DNA from: an uncultured Schlesneria sp.
GTDB taxonomy: Bacteria; Planctomycetota; Planctomycetia; Planctomycetales; Planctomycetaceae
Assembly (NCBI GenBank): GCA_903899985.1
Contig: CAIULL010000027.1
Span: 1 to 60,837 of the forward strand
Length of the DNA stretch: 60,837 nucleotides
Direction: 5' to 3'
The stretch's first letter is position 1; each line of letters opens with the position of its first letter. A program made the position numbers and the translations under genes. The notes beneath the pieces were generated by a model. It was not told where the DNA came from. It did no database searches and was given only the letters and a program-made list of their open reading frames with translations. Below are positions 8,659 to 17,868 of the stretch, in pieces.

Positions 8659-9444
8659 ATTTTGGACTCGAATCTGGTTCAGGATGCCATCCCAAAGCGA
8701 GATTCGCTGAGAGATCGCTCGCGAAGCGGTGGCGATCGCTTCGGATTCGCGATGCTGCTGGTTATCACACAGCGTAGCAAGCAGTCGTTTTGACAGCGGG
8801 CCATGGTCGTTCGCGTCGAGTTCGATGTGCCGGCGAAGATAGTGGCCAAATCGTTCGACAGTCACACCCTGATTCGCGAATGATTCCACAAACCTTGAAA
8901 ACATTTCGGGGATCACATCTTCCCGTCCATAGAAGAATGCAGCAGCCACTTCGTGGGGCTGACCTTTCATCGCCAGTCGAATCGTGGATTGAACGAACTC
9001 CCGCGTGCTGGGAAGTATGTCAGTTTTTTTAAGAGCCTGTTCAATGGGAACCCGGTTTTGAACTTGAGCGATAAATGTTCGAATCGGTCGCGTGTCCGCA
9101 GCGACTTCTTCCATGGCAGCAAGATAGAGTTCGAAATGGCTCGCATAGCCTCCGCGTCCATCTTCATCACATTCTTCTCCGAGCACGATTTCGTTGATAA
9201 AGCGAGCATGGGAAGCGTCGGTGGCTGGCGACCAGGGAATGTCGCAACAGGTCGCGATTTGCTGCAATCGCTTGAGTAGCGACATGAAATCCCACACAGC
9301 GAACGCATGCTCGCGCATAAAGGTCCGGAGATTTTCGTGCGTCAGGACAGATTCGTACAACGGATGGTTAAGCAGATCTGCGCGGAGATTTTCCAGGACA
9401 CTCGTATGATGAAGAGATTCATACGCCAGGAATTCGGATGACAT
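8650..9444 (-). CDS. DUF3050 family protein (heme-oxygenase-like fold)
   Basis: A 264-residue cytoplasmic protein of the DUF3050 family. The family has the helical heme-oxygenase/TenA-like fold, but its biochemical role is not established. The typical early segment MREHAFAVWDFMSLLKRLQ is present at about residues 45-63, where the His and acidic residues of the fold would lie. Conserved acidic clusters (NEIVLGEECDEDG, and HIELDANDHGP near residue 215) may bind metal or cofactor. The frame opens 36 bases earlier (9480), but the ATG at 9444 gives a family-like start (MSSEFLAYESL). It is monocistronic and convergent with the sulfatase, with 245 bases to the DUF1501 gene downstream on the same strand. 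Confidence 0.78.
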   Translation of the reverse strand: MSSEFLAYESLHHTSVLENLRADLLNHPLYESVLTHENLRTFMREHAFAVWDFMSLLKRLQQIATCCDIPWSPATDASHARFINEIVLGEECDEDGRGGYASHFELYLAAMEEVAADTRPIRTFIAQVQNRVPIEQALKKTDILPSTREFVQSTIRLAMKGQPHEVAAAFFYGREDVIPEMFSRFVESFANQGVTVERFGHYLRRHIELDANDHGPLSKRLLATLCDNQQHRESEAIATASRAISQRISLWDGILNQIRVQNQA

Positions 9445-9689
9445 GACAAACTTTCTGATGACACGCGACCGTGTCTGCACACTTTCAAATTGACTCTCGG
9501 GGTTATAGAGGTGCCGAAAGTTTTCGACAAATGATTAACGCGAAATTAATGAAAAATTATTCGCGAAAATCGGACTTGGCACATGAAATGCCGCATTTTG
9601 CCGCAGGCTAAACGCCCCAGTTGCGATTCACCGAGAAGAAGAGATAGCTCGTGAATGACTGAAGCAGTTCTGTCGTTCCAAGCTGTATT

Positions 9690-11165
9690 TCAGGCCAATA
9701 GTTTCGGGACGAGGTTTCCGTGGATATCAGTCAGTCGATAATTTCGTCCCTGAAATTTGTATGTCAGCTTCAGATGATCGATGCCCAGTAAATGGAGCAG
9801 CGTCGCGTGCAGGTCATGAACGTGTACCTTGTCTTCGGTAATGTAATAACCAATCTCGTCGGTGGCACCAATCGTTTGGCCGGTCTTGATCCCACCGCCA
9901 GCCATCCACATTGTGAATGCCTCGACATGGTGATCGCGGCCCATCATGTCGCGGGGTTCGCCCTGCGGAGTCCGTCCGAATTCACCACCCCAGATCACGA
10001 TTGTTTCGTCGAGCAAGCCGCGACGCTTAAGATCAGAAACCAATGCTGCGGAAGCTCGATCAACTTCGCGACAACGTTCATCGAGCGATTTCCCCAGTTC
10101 CGTCCCGACGTTTCCGTGGTGGTCCCAGTCAGTATGGTAAAGCTGAACGAAACGTACTCCCCTTTCAACCAGTCGTCGTGCGAGCAGACAATTATTCGCA
10201 AACGAGTGCTTTCCTGGCTCAGCACCATACAACTGAAGGGTCTCTGGCGTCTCGCCGTTCAGGTCCATTAGCTCGGGTGCACTGGTTTGCATCCGATAGG
10301 CCATTTCGTACGACGCGATCCGTGTTGAGATCTCAGAATCCTGAGTTGACTCGTGTCGCAATTGATTCAGATCATTAACGGCATTAACGAAATCGCGTTG
10401 CTGAAGTGAATTCATACCTGGTGGGTTCCCCAGGTTCAGGATCGGCTCTTTTCCTGAGCGTAAGGGGACACCCTGAAATTGGGTCGGGAGGAAACCACTT
10501 GACCAGAGCGGTGCTCCACCGCGCGGTCCGCGTGGCCCTGACTGAAGAACCATGAAGCCGGGTAGGTTTTGTGATTCACTTCCGATCCCATATGTCACCC
10601 ACGACCCCATGCTTGGGCGCCCCATAAATTGTGGCGATCCCGTATTCATGAACAGCTTTGCGGGTCCGTGGTTAAAAACGTCGGTCGTCATCGAGCGAAC
10701 CAGGCAGATGTCGTCCGCCACATTTGCCAGGTACGGCAGGCATTCACTGATGACAGCGGCGGAATCTCCATGCGTTCCGAATTTGCGAACGGTACCCAGA
10801 AGTTTCGCATCCGGTTTTATGAAGGCGAACCGCTTTCCTTTAACGTAAGATTCGGGAATGACCTGACCGTGCAATTCTTGCAGCTTCGGTTTCGGATCAA
10901 ACAATTCGAGTTGACTTGGTCCGCCGGCCATGAACAGAAAGATGACCGACTTTGCTTTCGCAGGAGCGTGAAGTCCCCGACTTCCCTCATTGAAGCCCGC
11001 AGGCTGGAAATCTGCGGATGCAGATTGATTTCCCGCAAGCAGCCCACTCAATGCCATGCCTCCGAGACCGACCTGGCAATCACGAAAGAAATGTCGACGA
11101 GTGATCTCGCGCAACAGATGTTTTTCACAAGAATCGGGCGCGGAATACTGGAGGTTACCTGGCAT
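9690..11165 (-). CDS. DUF1501 protein, Tat-exported, orphan copy
   Basis: A DUF1501 protein of 491 residues, a family with an alkaline phosphatase/sulfatase-like fold that is very abundant in planctomycetes. The N-terminus has a twin-arginine motif (TRRHFF at about residues 23-28) followed by a hydrophobic stretch, pointing to Tat export of a folded protein. The family pattern is clear: SVIFLFMAGGPSQLELFDPKP, HGPAKLFMNTGSPQFMGRPSMGSWVTYG, and VIWGGEFGRTP...GRDHH near the end. The ATG at 11165 was chosen because it leaves a normal Tat signal. DUF1501 genes usually follow a PSD1/DUF1549-DUF1553 gene, as in the pair at 12683-17085; this copy has no such partner next to it. Confidence 0.88.
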   Translation of the reverse strand: MPGNLQYSAPDSCEKHLLREITRRHFFRDCQVGLGGMALSGLLAGNQSASADFQPAGFNEGSRGLHAPAKAKSVIFLFMAGGPSQLELFDPKPKLQELHGQVIPESYVKGKRFAFIKPDAKLLGTVRKFGTHGDSAAVISECLPYLANVADDICLVRSMTTDVFNHGPAKLFMNTGSPQFMGRPSMGSWVTYGIGSESQNLPGFMVLQSGPRGPRGGAPLWSSGFLPTQFQGVPLRSGKEPILNLGNPPGMNSLQQRDFVNAVNDLNQLRHESTQDSEISTRIASYEMAYRMQTSAPELMDLNGETPETLQLYGAEPGKHSFANNCLLARRLVERGVRFVQLYHTDWDHHGNVGTELGKSLDERCREVDRASAALVSDLKRRGLLDETIVIWGGEFGRTPQGEPRDMMGRDHHVEAFTMWMAGGGIKTGQTIGATDEIGYYITEDKVHVHDLHATLLHLLGIDHLKLTYKFQGRNYRLTDIHGNLVPKLLA

Positions 11166-11284
11166 TATCTTACTTTCGCAAACAGCATCACCTGACGAAA
11201 GCCTGAATTTCAAACTGGCTTTGAGGAAATCTCTCGTATAATACGCGATTGATGAGTGAATTCACGTGACTCAAGGAGAAAAAC

Positions 11285-11650
11285 ATGGCCGCTCAAAGTT
11301 TTGAGCAACTGCGATCTGGGAAGTGCGTCCCCTGTGAAGGGGGTGTCCCGCGATTGACGAATGCGGAGGCTGAAGAACAACTCGCCAAGCTCGTGGGCTG
11401 GAGCCTTACCGCCGACGGACAACGAATTCGGAAAGAGTGGATCGTCAAGCATTTCATGGCGGGGATGCGATTCTTTAACCTCGTTGCTGAAATTGCCGAA
11501 GCCGAAGCACATCACCCGGATTTGTACCTTGTCGGTTTTCGTAACGTGGCGGTCGAAATCTGGACGCACGCAATTGGAGGACTGTCCGAGAACGATTTTA
11601 TCCTGGCCGCAAAGATCGACGCGCTGCCGATCGAATTGAAATCAGTTTGA
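11285..11650 (+). CDS. phhB: Pterin-4-alpha-carbinolamine dehydratase
   Basis: A 121-residue protein of the PCD/DCoH family, which dehydrates 4a-hydroxytetrahydrobiopterin during recycling of the pterin cofactor used by aromatic amino acid hydroxylases. The family motif is visible as EAHHPDLY followed by VEIWTHAIGGLSENDF, including the His pair, the Trp and the final Asp. The N-terminal 30 residues include a Cys pair (KCVPCEGG) of the type seen before the core in many bacterial homologues. A strong GGAG element (tcaaggagaaaaac) precedes the ATG. No phenylalanine hydroxylase gene is adjacent, so in this organism it may serve another pterin. A hairpin with a T-run follows at 11697. Confidence 0.93.
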   Translation: MAAQSFEQLRSGKCVPCEGGVPRLTNAEAEEQLAKLVGWSLTADGQRIRKEWIVKHFMAGMRFFNLVAEIAEAEAHHPDLYLVGFRNVAVEIWTHAIGGLSENDFILAAKIDALPIELKSV

Positions 11651-11656
11651 CCGACG

Positions 11657-12571
11657 TCAGCGCCGTCCTGGGTAGTCTGACGGAGACCAACCCATCACCC
11701 GTTTGAATGTTGTGGAAAAGACAAACGGGTTTTTATAGCCGACATCGTTGGCGATCGACTCAATTTTACGTCGTCGTTCGATCAGAAGCTCTGCGGCACG
11801 TCGCATGCGTAACCAGATCAATTGCTGTCGAGGACTTCTTCCAAGTTCCTTCAGGCAGAGTCGTTGCAGTTGCTTTTCGCTCAGGTGAACAATGTTGGCC
11901 ATTTCCGTGATCGTCCATTGCTGATCCAAACCTTCCGCGACCTGTTCCCAAAGCTGCCAGATCCTGGGATCGAGACGTGTCGGAGCGGCGAAACGCAAGA
12001 CGTAATGATGGACGAGTTCGATCCATCGACCGATTGCGGGAGAATCCACGTGTGGCAATTCATGAGGATCATTTTGGCTGTCGTGTCTTGTGGCGGTGCA
12101 TTCATGGAATAAACCAAGAATTGCCAGTCGCAAGCCTTCCGAATCAAATTGAGCGATAACCGGGGTTTGTGCTGAAGTCAGTGGCTGTTGTCCTGAGCGC
12201 TCCTGATAACGAACCCAGCAGAAATCCCAGGACCGACCCGGCGTCGTATGGAATGCGTGCAGCGTTCCAGGTGGTAGTAAGACCGCTTGGCCACGAACAC
12301 AATTCGTCCAGCGACCGTCGACTAAGACATATCCTTCGCCACCGAAACACGAGAGGAAATAACTGCCACCCAATCTGGTCCTCACAATCTTGAACGGTGA
12401 CGGCATGTGAGCAACCGCCAAATGTCGGATTCTGTATCGATTGAGTTCGGAACAGACCGGAGCCGACGCCAGCCATTCTCGCGAATCTTCGGCATCGGCG
12501 CGAATCATTGAGACTTCCGCGAATGGCGGGCGGATGTCGGTTTCAGATAGATTTTGGTCGGGACGACGCAT
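11657..12571 (-). CDS. AraC-family transcriptional regulator
   Basis: A 304-residue regulator with an N-terminal cupin-like ligand pocket (about residues 60-130; LPPGTLHAFHT is typical of AraC-type sensors) and a C-terminal double helix-turn-helix (about 205-304). The C-terminal motif is clear: IESIANDVGYKNPFVFSTTFKRVMGWSPSDYP. The frame continues upstream to 12763, but the ATG at 12571 starts a normal-sized protein and leaves 111 bases to the divergent PSD1 gene. The neighbourhood suggests it controls the PSD1-DUF1501 pair, probably in response to a sugar or breakdown product; that is inference. Its last 26 codons overlap the terminator of phhB. Confidence 0.9.
   Translation of the reverse strand: MRRPDQNLSETDIRPPFAEVSMIRADAEDSREWLASAPVCSELNRYRIRHLAVAHMPSPFKIVRTRLGGSYFLSCFGGEGYVLVDGRWTNCVRGQAVLLPPGTLHAFHTTPGRSWDFCWVRYQERSGQQPLTSAQTPVIAQFDSEGLRLAILGLFHECTATRHDSQNDPHELPHVDSPAIGRWIELVHHYVLRFAAPTRLDPRIWQLWEQVAEGLDQQWTITEMANIVHLSEKQLQRLCLKELGRSPRQQLIWLRMRRAAELLIERRRKIESIANDVGYKNPFVFSTTFKRVMGWSPSDYPGRR
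11697..11734 (+). terminator. Rho-independent terminator for phhB
   Basis: A 9-bp stem ACCCGTTTG/CAAACGGGT with a 16-base loop is followed directly by a run of five T on the plus strand. It lies 47 bases after the phhB stop but inside the 3' end of the convergent AraC coding sequence, so the same bases encode the end of the AraC helix-turn-helix domain. Confidence 0.72.
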
Positions 12572-12682
12572 GGAGATCGGTCGCAGTCTGGTTATGATAG
12601 AATGAAGAATCGATCCAATTGAGAATTGAAACTGACTGATTTGCAGAATACCAGAGATTCGAATTAGCGAGACTCCATCACA

Positions 12683-15622
12683 ATGAACAGGGTTCGTAAA
12701 CCACATCTCCAGTTGCTGCTGGGATTCTTGATTTTTTGGGGTGCCGGCAATGTGTCCGGCCAATCCTCAGATCCGATCGACTTTGGCCGCCAGATTCAGC
12801 CGATACTAGCCAAGCGATGTTTTGCTTGTCATGGTCCCGACAAAGCGGAGGGGGGGCTGAGGCTCAATCAAAAGGAGTCTGCCTTATCGAAACAACAGTC
12901 GGGAAGACAGGCCGTCGTGCCTCAACACGCAGAACAAAGCGAGTTGCTTCGCCGTGTGACTTCGGGCGATGACGGCGAACGGATGCCTCCGGAAGGTCCC
13001 CCGCTGACGTCAGCTCAAATCGAAATGCTGAGGCGTTGGATTGAACAAGGGGCAGAATGGAAAGAACACTGGGCGTTTTTGCCGCCAAAGGCGTTCGCTC
13101 CCCCAGTCGTCAAAAATGCCGCGTGGGTGACCAATCCTATTGACGCCTTTATTTTACATAAACTTGAACAGGCTGGACTGACTCCAGCAGTTCCGGCAGA
13201 CAAGACGTCCTTGTTGCGCCGAGTCACATTTGACCTGACGGGACTTCCCCCCACTCAGAAAGAGGTTGAATCATTCGTTGCTGACGATTCGCCCGGCGCG
13301 TATGAAAAAGTCGTGGATCGTCTGCTTCAGTCCCACCACTACGGAGAACAGTGGGCCCGCCATTGGCTGGATGTTGTTCGCTATGCCGATACAAACAGCT
13401 TTGAACGGGATGGACCGAAACCAAATGCCTGGAGATACCGGGACTACGTCATTCGGGCGTTTAACAGTGACAAGCCGTATGATCGATTCGTTCGTGAGCA
13501 ATTGGCCGGCGATGAATTACCAGATGGTGGATCGGACGGACTGATTGCCACGGGATTTTACCGCCTTGGCCAATGGGACGACGAACCCGCCGATCGCTTA
13601 CTCGCGCTCTATGACGGTTTCGACGACATTATTACGACAACGGCTCAAGGTTTTCTTGGGTTGACGGTGAACTGTGCCCGTTGCCACGATCACAAAATTG
13701 ATCCGATTTCACAGCAAGACTACTACAGTCTGCTCGCGTTTTTTCAGGGAGTGACGCCAAACGGGAACCCGAATCCGAATACAGAGCGTCCAATTTTTGA
13801 AGACGAATCAGCAAGGCAGGCCTATCTGGCCGCAGTGAAAGTACATCAGGAACGAATGGACAACGTCCAGGCTTCGATTTCGGCAATCGAAAAGGACTTT
13901 CGCGAACGGCTTGATACTCAAGAGACTCCAATTCATCCTGCGGATCTGGACGAATTAGAGTATCGTTTTTACCGCGACACTTGGCAGAAGCTTCCTGATT
14001 TTGACAACCTGAAACCCGAGACGAAGGGAAAGCTGGAAAAAGGTTTTATCGATATTTCGCTGGCAACGCGTGATTTCTCATTCGGGTTTGTCTTCACAGG
14101 GGTCTTAAAAGTTCCAGCAGATGGCGAATACACATTCAGCGTCGATTCTGATGACGGTTCCCGGTTGACGATCCAGGGACAAGAAGTCGTTCTTTACGAT
14201 GGGATTCACGGTACGGGTCAGCCACATGTGGGTAAGATTTCATTAAGAAAGGGACGAGTTCCAATCCGGGTCGACTATTTTCAGGGGCCTACGGGAGCGA
14301 AAGACCTGATCGTTAAGTGGTCTGGACCTGAGGTCGAGCAGCGACTTCTTTCTGTCCCCTTCGAAAGTGGCTTGCGCGTTTCTGAAGGAAAGAATCGTAA
14401 AAAGGACTTTAAGAACTTGATCGCATCGAAGGGAACGGCGATCCTTGGGGCCGAGGTATATGGCCGGTACACGAAATTGCTGCAACAACTTGATGAATTG
14501 AAGCACGACAAAGTCCAGGCGCCGTCCGCTTTGTGTGTCACGGAAACTGGGCCGAACCCACCCGAGACGGTTGTGCTGAAACGAGGGAACCCCCAGTCTC
14601 ATGGTGACGTCGTGGTCCCGGCGTTTCTCTCTCCACTCGGTGGTGGCGTAGCGAACATTCCAAAGCCTGATCAGTCAGCGACAACGTCGGGACGACGGTT
14701 GGCATTGGCGAATTGGATTGCGTCGCCCAGCAATCGGTTGACCGCTCGAGTCATCGTAAATCGATTGTGGCAACATCATTTTGGACGGGGAATCGTGCGA
14801 TCACCGAACAATTTTGGTTTGCTCGGCGATCGTCCGACGCACCCCGAATTGCTGGACTGGCTGGCAATCGAATTGATGCAAGGCTCGAATCCTGGCGATG
14901 CATGGTCGATGAAGCGCATGCACAAGTTAATTGTGATGTCGAGCACCTACCGGATGTCCTCGCGCGCACCCAAGCTGAGACTCAACTCGACAAAAGCAAC
15001 GTCAAATGACAACGATCCTTTGTCGATCGACCCGTTAAATCAACTCTTCTGGCGGCACGACATGCGACGGCTTGGCGCTGAAGAGGTGCGTGATTCGGTG
15101 CTCGCCGTGAGTGGTCAGCTGAATTCCAAAATGTATGGGCCTGGCGTTTATCCGAAGATCAGCGACGAAGTCAAAGCGGGCCAGTCGAATCCCGGTTCAG
15201 GATGGGGAAATTCTTCTGTCGAAGAGCAGTCGCGTCGAAGCGTTTACGTTCACGTGAAACGGTCACTGGTGCTGCCGATCCTTTCCGACTTTGATGTGGC
15301 GGATTCAGATACGAGTTGCGCCGCGCGCTTCACGACGACTCAGCCGACTCAGGCCCTGGGGATGCTGAATGGTGAATTTCTTAATGAGCAGGCGGTCCAG
15401 TTTGCAAAACGTTTGCGCAAAGAGGCCGGGGGCGACGTCACTCAACAAGTCTCGCTCGCATATCGTCTGGCCCTGAATCGAGAACCAGACGAAGCCATGC
15501 TTCGCCGAGGATTGTTATTGATCGAAGCGATGAGAACAAAACACGATTTGTCTGCCGAAAAAGCACTCGAAAAATTCTGCCTGATGACTTTGAACCTGAA
15601 TGAATTTGTTTATCTGGACTAA
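12683..15622 (+). CDS. Planctomycete cytochrome C protein PSD1 (DUF1549/DUF1553) with PA14 domain
   Basis: A 979-residue exported protein of the planctomycete cytochrome family. After a signal peptide (1-26) comes a PSCyt1 domain with heme-binding CFACH at residues 46-50 and the following GPDKAEGGLRL. A DUF1549 domain (about 150-370) contains HHYGEQWARHWLDVVRYAD and a second CxxCH (NCARCHDHK). A PA14 carbohydrate-binding-type domain (about 425-560) has the typical YTFSVDSDDGSRL. DUF1553 (about 685-960) starts at LALANWIASPSNRLTARV. The stop is 8 bases before the DUF1501 start, so the two are one operon. Such pairs are widespread in planctomycetes and are thought to work in polymer breakdown at the cell surface; no activity is proven. 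Confidence 0.93.
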   Translation: MNRVRKPHLQLLLGFLIFWGAGNVSGQSSDPIDFGRQIQPILAKRCFACHGPDKAEGGLRLNQKESALSKQQSGRQAVVPQHAEQSELLRRVTSGDDGERMPPEGPPLTSAQIEMLRRWIEQGAEWKEHWAFLPPKAFAPPVVKNAAWVTNPIDAFILHKLEQAGLTPAVPADKTSLLRRVTFDLTGLPPTQKEVESFVADDSPGAYEKVVDRLLQSHHYGEQWARHWLDVVRYADTNSFERDGPKPNAWRYRDYVIRAFNSDKPYDRFVREQLAGDELPDGGSDGLIATGFYRLGQWDDEPADRLLALYDGFDDIITTTAQGFLGLTVNCARCHDHKIDPISQQDYYSLLAFFQGVTPNGNPNPNTERPIFEDESARQAYLAAVKVHQERMDNVQASISAIEKDFRERLDTQETPIHPADLDELEYRFYRDTWQKLPDFDNLKPETKGKLEKGFIDISLATRDFSFGFVFTGVLKVPADGEYTFSVDSDDGSRLTIQGQEVVLYDGIHGTGQPHVGKISLRKGRVPIRVDYFQGPTGAKDLIVKWSGPEVEQRLLSVPFESGLRVSEGKNRKKDFKNLIASKGTAILGAEVYGRYTKLLQQLDELKHDKVQAPSALCVTETGPNPPETVVLKRGNPQSHGDVVVPAFLSPLGGGVANIPKPDQSATTSGRRLALANWIASPSNRLTARVIVNRLWQHHFGRGIVRSPNNFGLLGDRPTHPELLDWLAIELMQGSNPGDAWSMKRMHKLIVMSSTYRMSSRAPKLRLNSTKATSNDNDPLSIDPLNQLFWRHDMRRLGAEEVRDSVLAVSGQLNSKMYGPGVYPKISDEVKAGQSNPGSGWGNSSVEEQSRRSVYVHVKRSLVLPILSDFDVADSDTSCAARFTTTQPTQALGMLNGEFLNEQAVQFAKRLRKEAGGDVTQQVSLAYRLALNREPDEAMLRRGLLLIEAMRTKHDLSAEKALEKFCLMTLNLNEFVYLD

Positions 15623-15630
15623 GTGAGATC

Positions 15631-17085
15631 ATGTCGATTCCAAATTTTTGCGGACGAACGAGGCGTGAATTCCTGTGGCAAGCCGGTGCAGGGTTTGCTG
15701 GAACCGCACTTTCCGGCATGTTGCAGCGTGATGCGATCCGGGCTTCAAACGTACTGGCGTCGGACATCGTCGCCCATCAGAACCCGCTCACTGCGAAAGA
15801 ACCGCATTTCGCGCCCAAAGCCAAGAACGTAATTTTTTTATTCATGTATGGCGGGCCCAGCCATATCGATACTTTTGATTACAAGCCTGCGATGAAGGGA
15901 CGCGACAACCAGACGATTGATGTCAAAACCTTTGGTCGCGGCGGTCATAAAAACCAGGGCCGAATTGTGGAGCCACGATGGAATTTCCATCAGTATGGTC
16001 AATGTGGCAAGTGGGTCAGTGACCTCTTTCCGCACCTCGCGACGTGTGTTGACGATATTGCGTTTTTACATTCAATGACCGCCGATTCACCGATCCATGG
16101 TTCGGCCATGCTGATGATGAACTCGGGGAAAATCACATCGGGCAGCCCGTGTCTGGGATCGTGGGTCAACTACGGATTGGGAAGCGTTAACGAGAACTTG
16201 CCGGGTTTTGTCGTGATGCTCGATCCTTCCGGTGGACCGATCAGTGGAGCGAAAAACTGGTCGAGTGGCTATATGCCTGCCACGTTTCAAGGGACGATTC
16301 TTCGCTCTAAGGGGGCTCCGATTATTGACCTCAACACACCTGAAGGAACCACTCGCGCGATGCAGCGTGAACTTCTGGATGCGTTGAACGACGTGAACTC
16401 GGCCCATGCCTCGACTCGCTCGGATAACTCAGAACTGGCGGCGAGAATCAACAGTTACGAGCTGGCGTTTAAGATGCAGCAGCATGCACCGGAGGCAGTC
16501 GATTTTTCACAGGAAACGGCCGAAACTCAAAAGCTCTATGGTCTTGATCAGCCTCGAACTCAGGATTTTGGTAAGCGTTGTCTGCTCGCGCGACGGCTGG
16601 TCGAACGGGGCGTCAGGTTTATCCAACTCTATTCCGGCGGTAACCACAATGACGCGAATTGGGATGCTCACGGCGATCTGGAAAAAAACCATAATTTCCA
16701 CGCCGGGAACACCGATCAACCGATTGCAGGGTTGCTGAAAGATCTTAAGCAGCGTGGCTTGCTTAAAGACACTCTGGTCGTCTGGGGCGGAGAATTTGGT
16801 CGTCAGCCGACTGCCGAATACGCCATGGGAACCGGTCGTGATCACAATGCGTATGGATTCACAATGTGGATGGCTGGTGGGGGAATCAAGGGTGGGGTCA
16901 GCGTCGGTACGACGGATGAGCTTGGTTCGGCTGCTGTTGATTCACCTTTTCATGTGAAGCGACTTCACGCGACGATCTTGAATCAAATGGGACTGAATCC
17001 AAACGGTCTTTCGTACTATCACGGTGGACTCGATCAAAAGCTCGTCGGCGTGGAACACGTTGAGCCGATTGGAGAGATCATCTAG
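15631..17085 (+). CDS. DUF1501 protein, Tat-exported, partner of PSD1
   Basis: A 484-residue DUF1501 protein with an N-terminal twin-arginine motif (RTRREFLWQ at about residues 8-16) and a hydrophobic stretch, so it should leave the cytoplasm by the Tat route. It shows the alkaline-phosphatase-like family pattern: NVIFLFMYGGPSHIDTFDYKP, then HGSAMLMMNSGKITSGSPCLGSWVNYG, and LVVWGGEFGRQP...GRDHNAYGFTMWMAGGG. It lies 8 bases after the PSD1 stop, the standard gene order for this pair. It is a clear paralogue of the orphan copy at 9690-11165. The function of the family is unproven. Confidence 0.93.
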   Translation: MSIPNFCGRTRREFLWQAGAGFAGTALSGMLQRDAIRASNVLASDIVAHQNPLTAKEPHFAPKAKNVIFLFMYGGPSHIDTFDYKPAMKGRDNQTIDVKTFGRGGHKNQGRIVEPRWNFHQYGQCGKWVSDLFPHLATCVDDIAFLHSMTADSPIHGSAMLMMNSGKITSGSPCLGSWVNYGLGSVNENLPGFVVMLDPSGGPISGAKNWSSGYMPATFQGTILRSKGAPIIDLNTPEGTTRAMQRELLDALNDVNSAHASTRSDNSELAARINSYELAFKMQQHAPEAVDFSQETAETQKLYGLDQPRTQDFGKRCLLARRLVERGVRFIQLYSGGNHNDANWDAHGDLEKNHNFHAGNTDQPIAGLLKDLKQRGLLKDTLVVWGGEFGRQPTAEYAMGTGRDHNAYGFTMWMAGGGIKGGVSVGTTDELGSAAVDSPFHVKRLHATILNQMGLNPNGLSYYHGGLDQKLVGVEHVEPIGEII

Positions 17086-17201
17086 AGCCGCGAGCGATTT
17101 TTGAATGCGAAAACGGATGCCTGATTGTCCGCAGTACGATTCCGCCTAATCCGCCGATGAATTACTGAGGATCTGAATAGAAACGCGCCCCAACGCTGAA
17201 G

Positions 17202-17777
17202 TTACTTCTTCTGATTCGCTTTGACCGTTTCCCAGTGCTTCCGAATTACGGCAGCAGCTTCGTCTTTGATCGACAGGACCTTTGTCGGAAGCGGCTGCTT
17301 GACTGGGGCTGCAGGCGGAACCGACACTTTTGCAGTATCAGAACCAGAATCTGAATCTGATTTCGATTTTCCGGAAATAATGGCGGTATCAGTCCCCGTG
17401 TAATTTGAACCTGCATCCATCAGCCAGTCGGCGATTTCATTGTCGGAAACTTTCGGTTGACTGCCGCCAGTGGAAGCCTTGGCTTTTTGCAAAATCGGCA
17501 CTGATAGCAATGTCGAACCGATTCTCAGGACATCACCTTCTCGCAAGAGAGTCGGCGCTTTAATGGGGACATCATTCACCAGCGTCCCGTTCTGGCTGCC
17601 AAGATCCGTAACGAGGATTCCTTCAGCAGAATTCTTGATGACGCAATGCTTTCGACTGACAGAAGCCGATCCGATCCGAAGATCGCAATCTTCGTCCCGC
17701 CCAACGACCATTTCCTTCGCTGGCAAAAGAAGCCGCTTTCCTTGAAGCTTTCCCGATTGAATGACGAGTTCGGTCAT
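17202..17777 (-). CDS. FHA-domain protein
   Basis: A 191-residue protein with a forkhead-associated domain at about residues 10-90. The phosphothreonine-binding pattern is complete: VVGRDEDCDLRI, ASVSRKHCVI, then DLGSQNGTLVNDVPI and LREGDVLRIGS. FHA domains read phospho-Thr marks set by Ser/Thr kinases, and two large kinases of that type lie in this window. The C-terminal half is low in hydrophobic residues and rich in Ser, Asp and Lys (about 110-165), so it is probably a flexible tail. The frame opens earlier (17834), but MTELVIQSG at 17777 is the natural start. It follows the response regulator by 91 bases on the same strand and is likely co-transcribed. Confidence 0.9.
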   Translation of the reverse strand: MTELVIQSGKLQGKRLLLPAKEMVVGRDEDCDLRIGSASVSRKHCVIKNSAEGILVTDLGSQNGTLVNDVPIKAPTLLREGDVLRIGSTLLSVPILQKAKASTGGSQPKVSDNEIADWLMDAGSNYTGTDTAIISGKSKSDSDSGSDTAKVSVPPAAPVKQPLPTKVLSIKDEAAAVIRKHWETVKANQKK

Positions 17778-17868
17778 TATTTTTATGCCTCTTCCAGTTT
17801 TCAACGACAATCCGTCGGCTTCCCAAAACTCCAAGGTCTCTCACGAAAACATCAGCGACGATTTCAAA

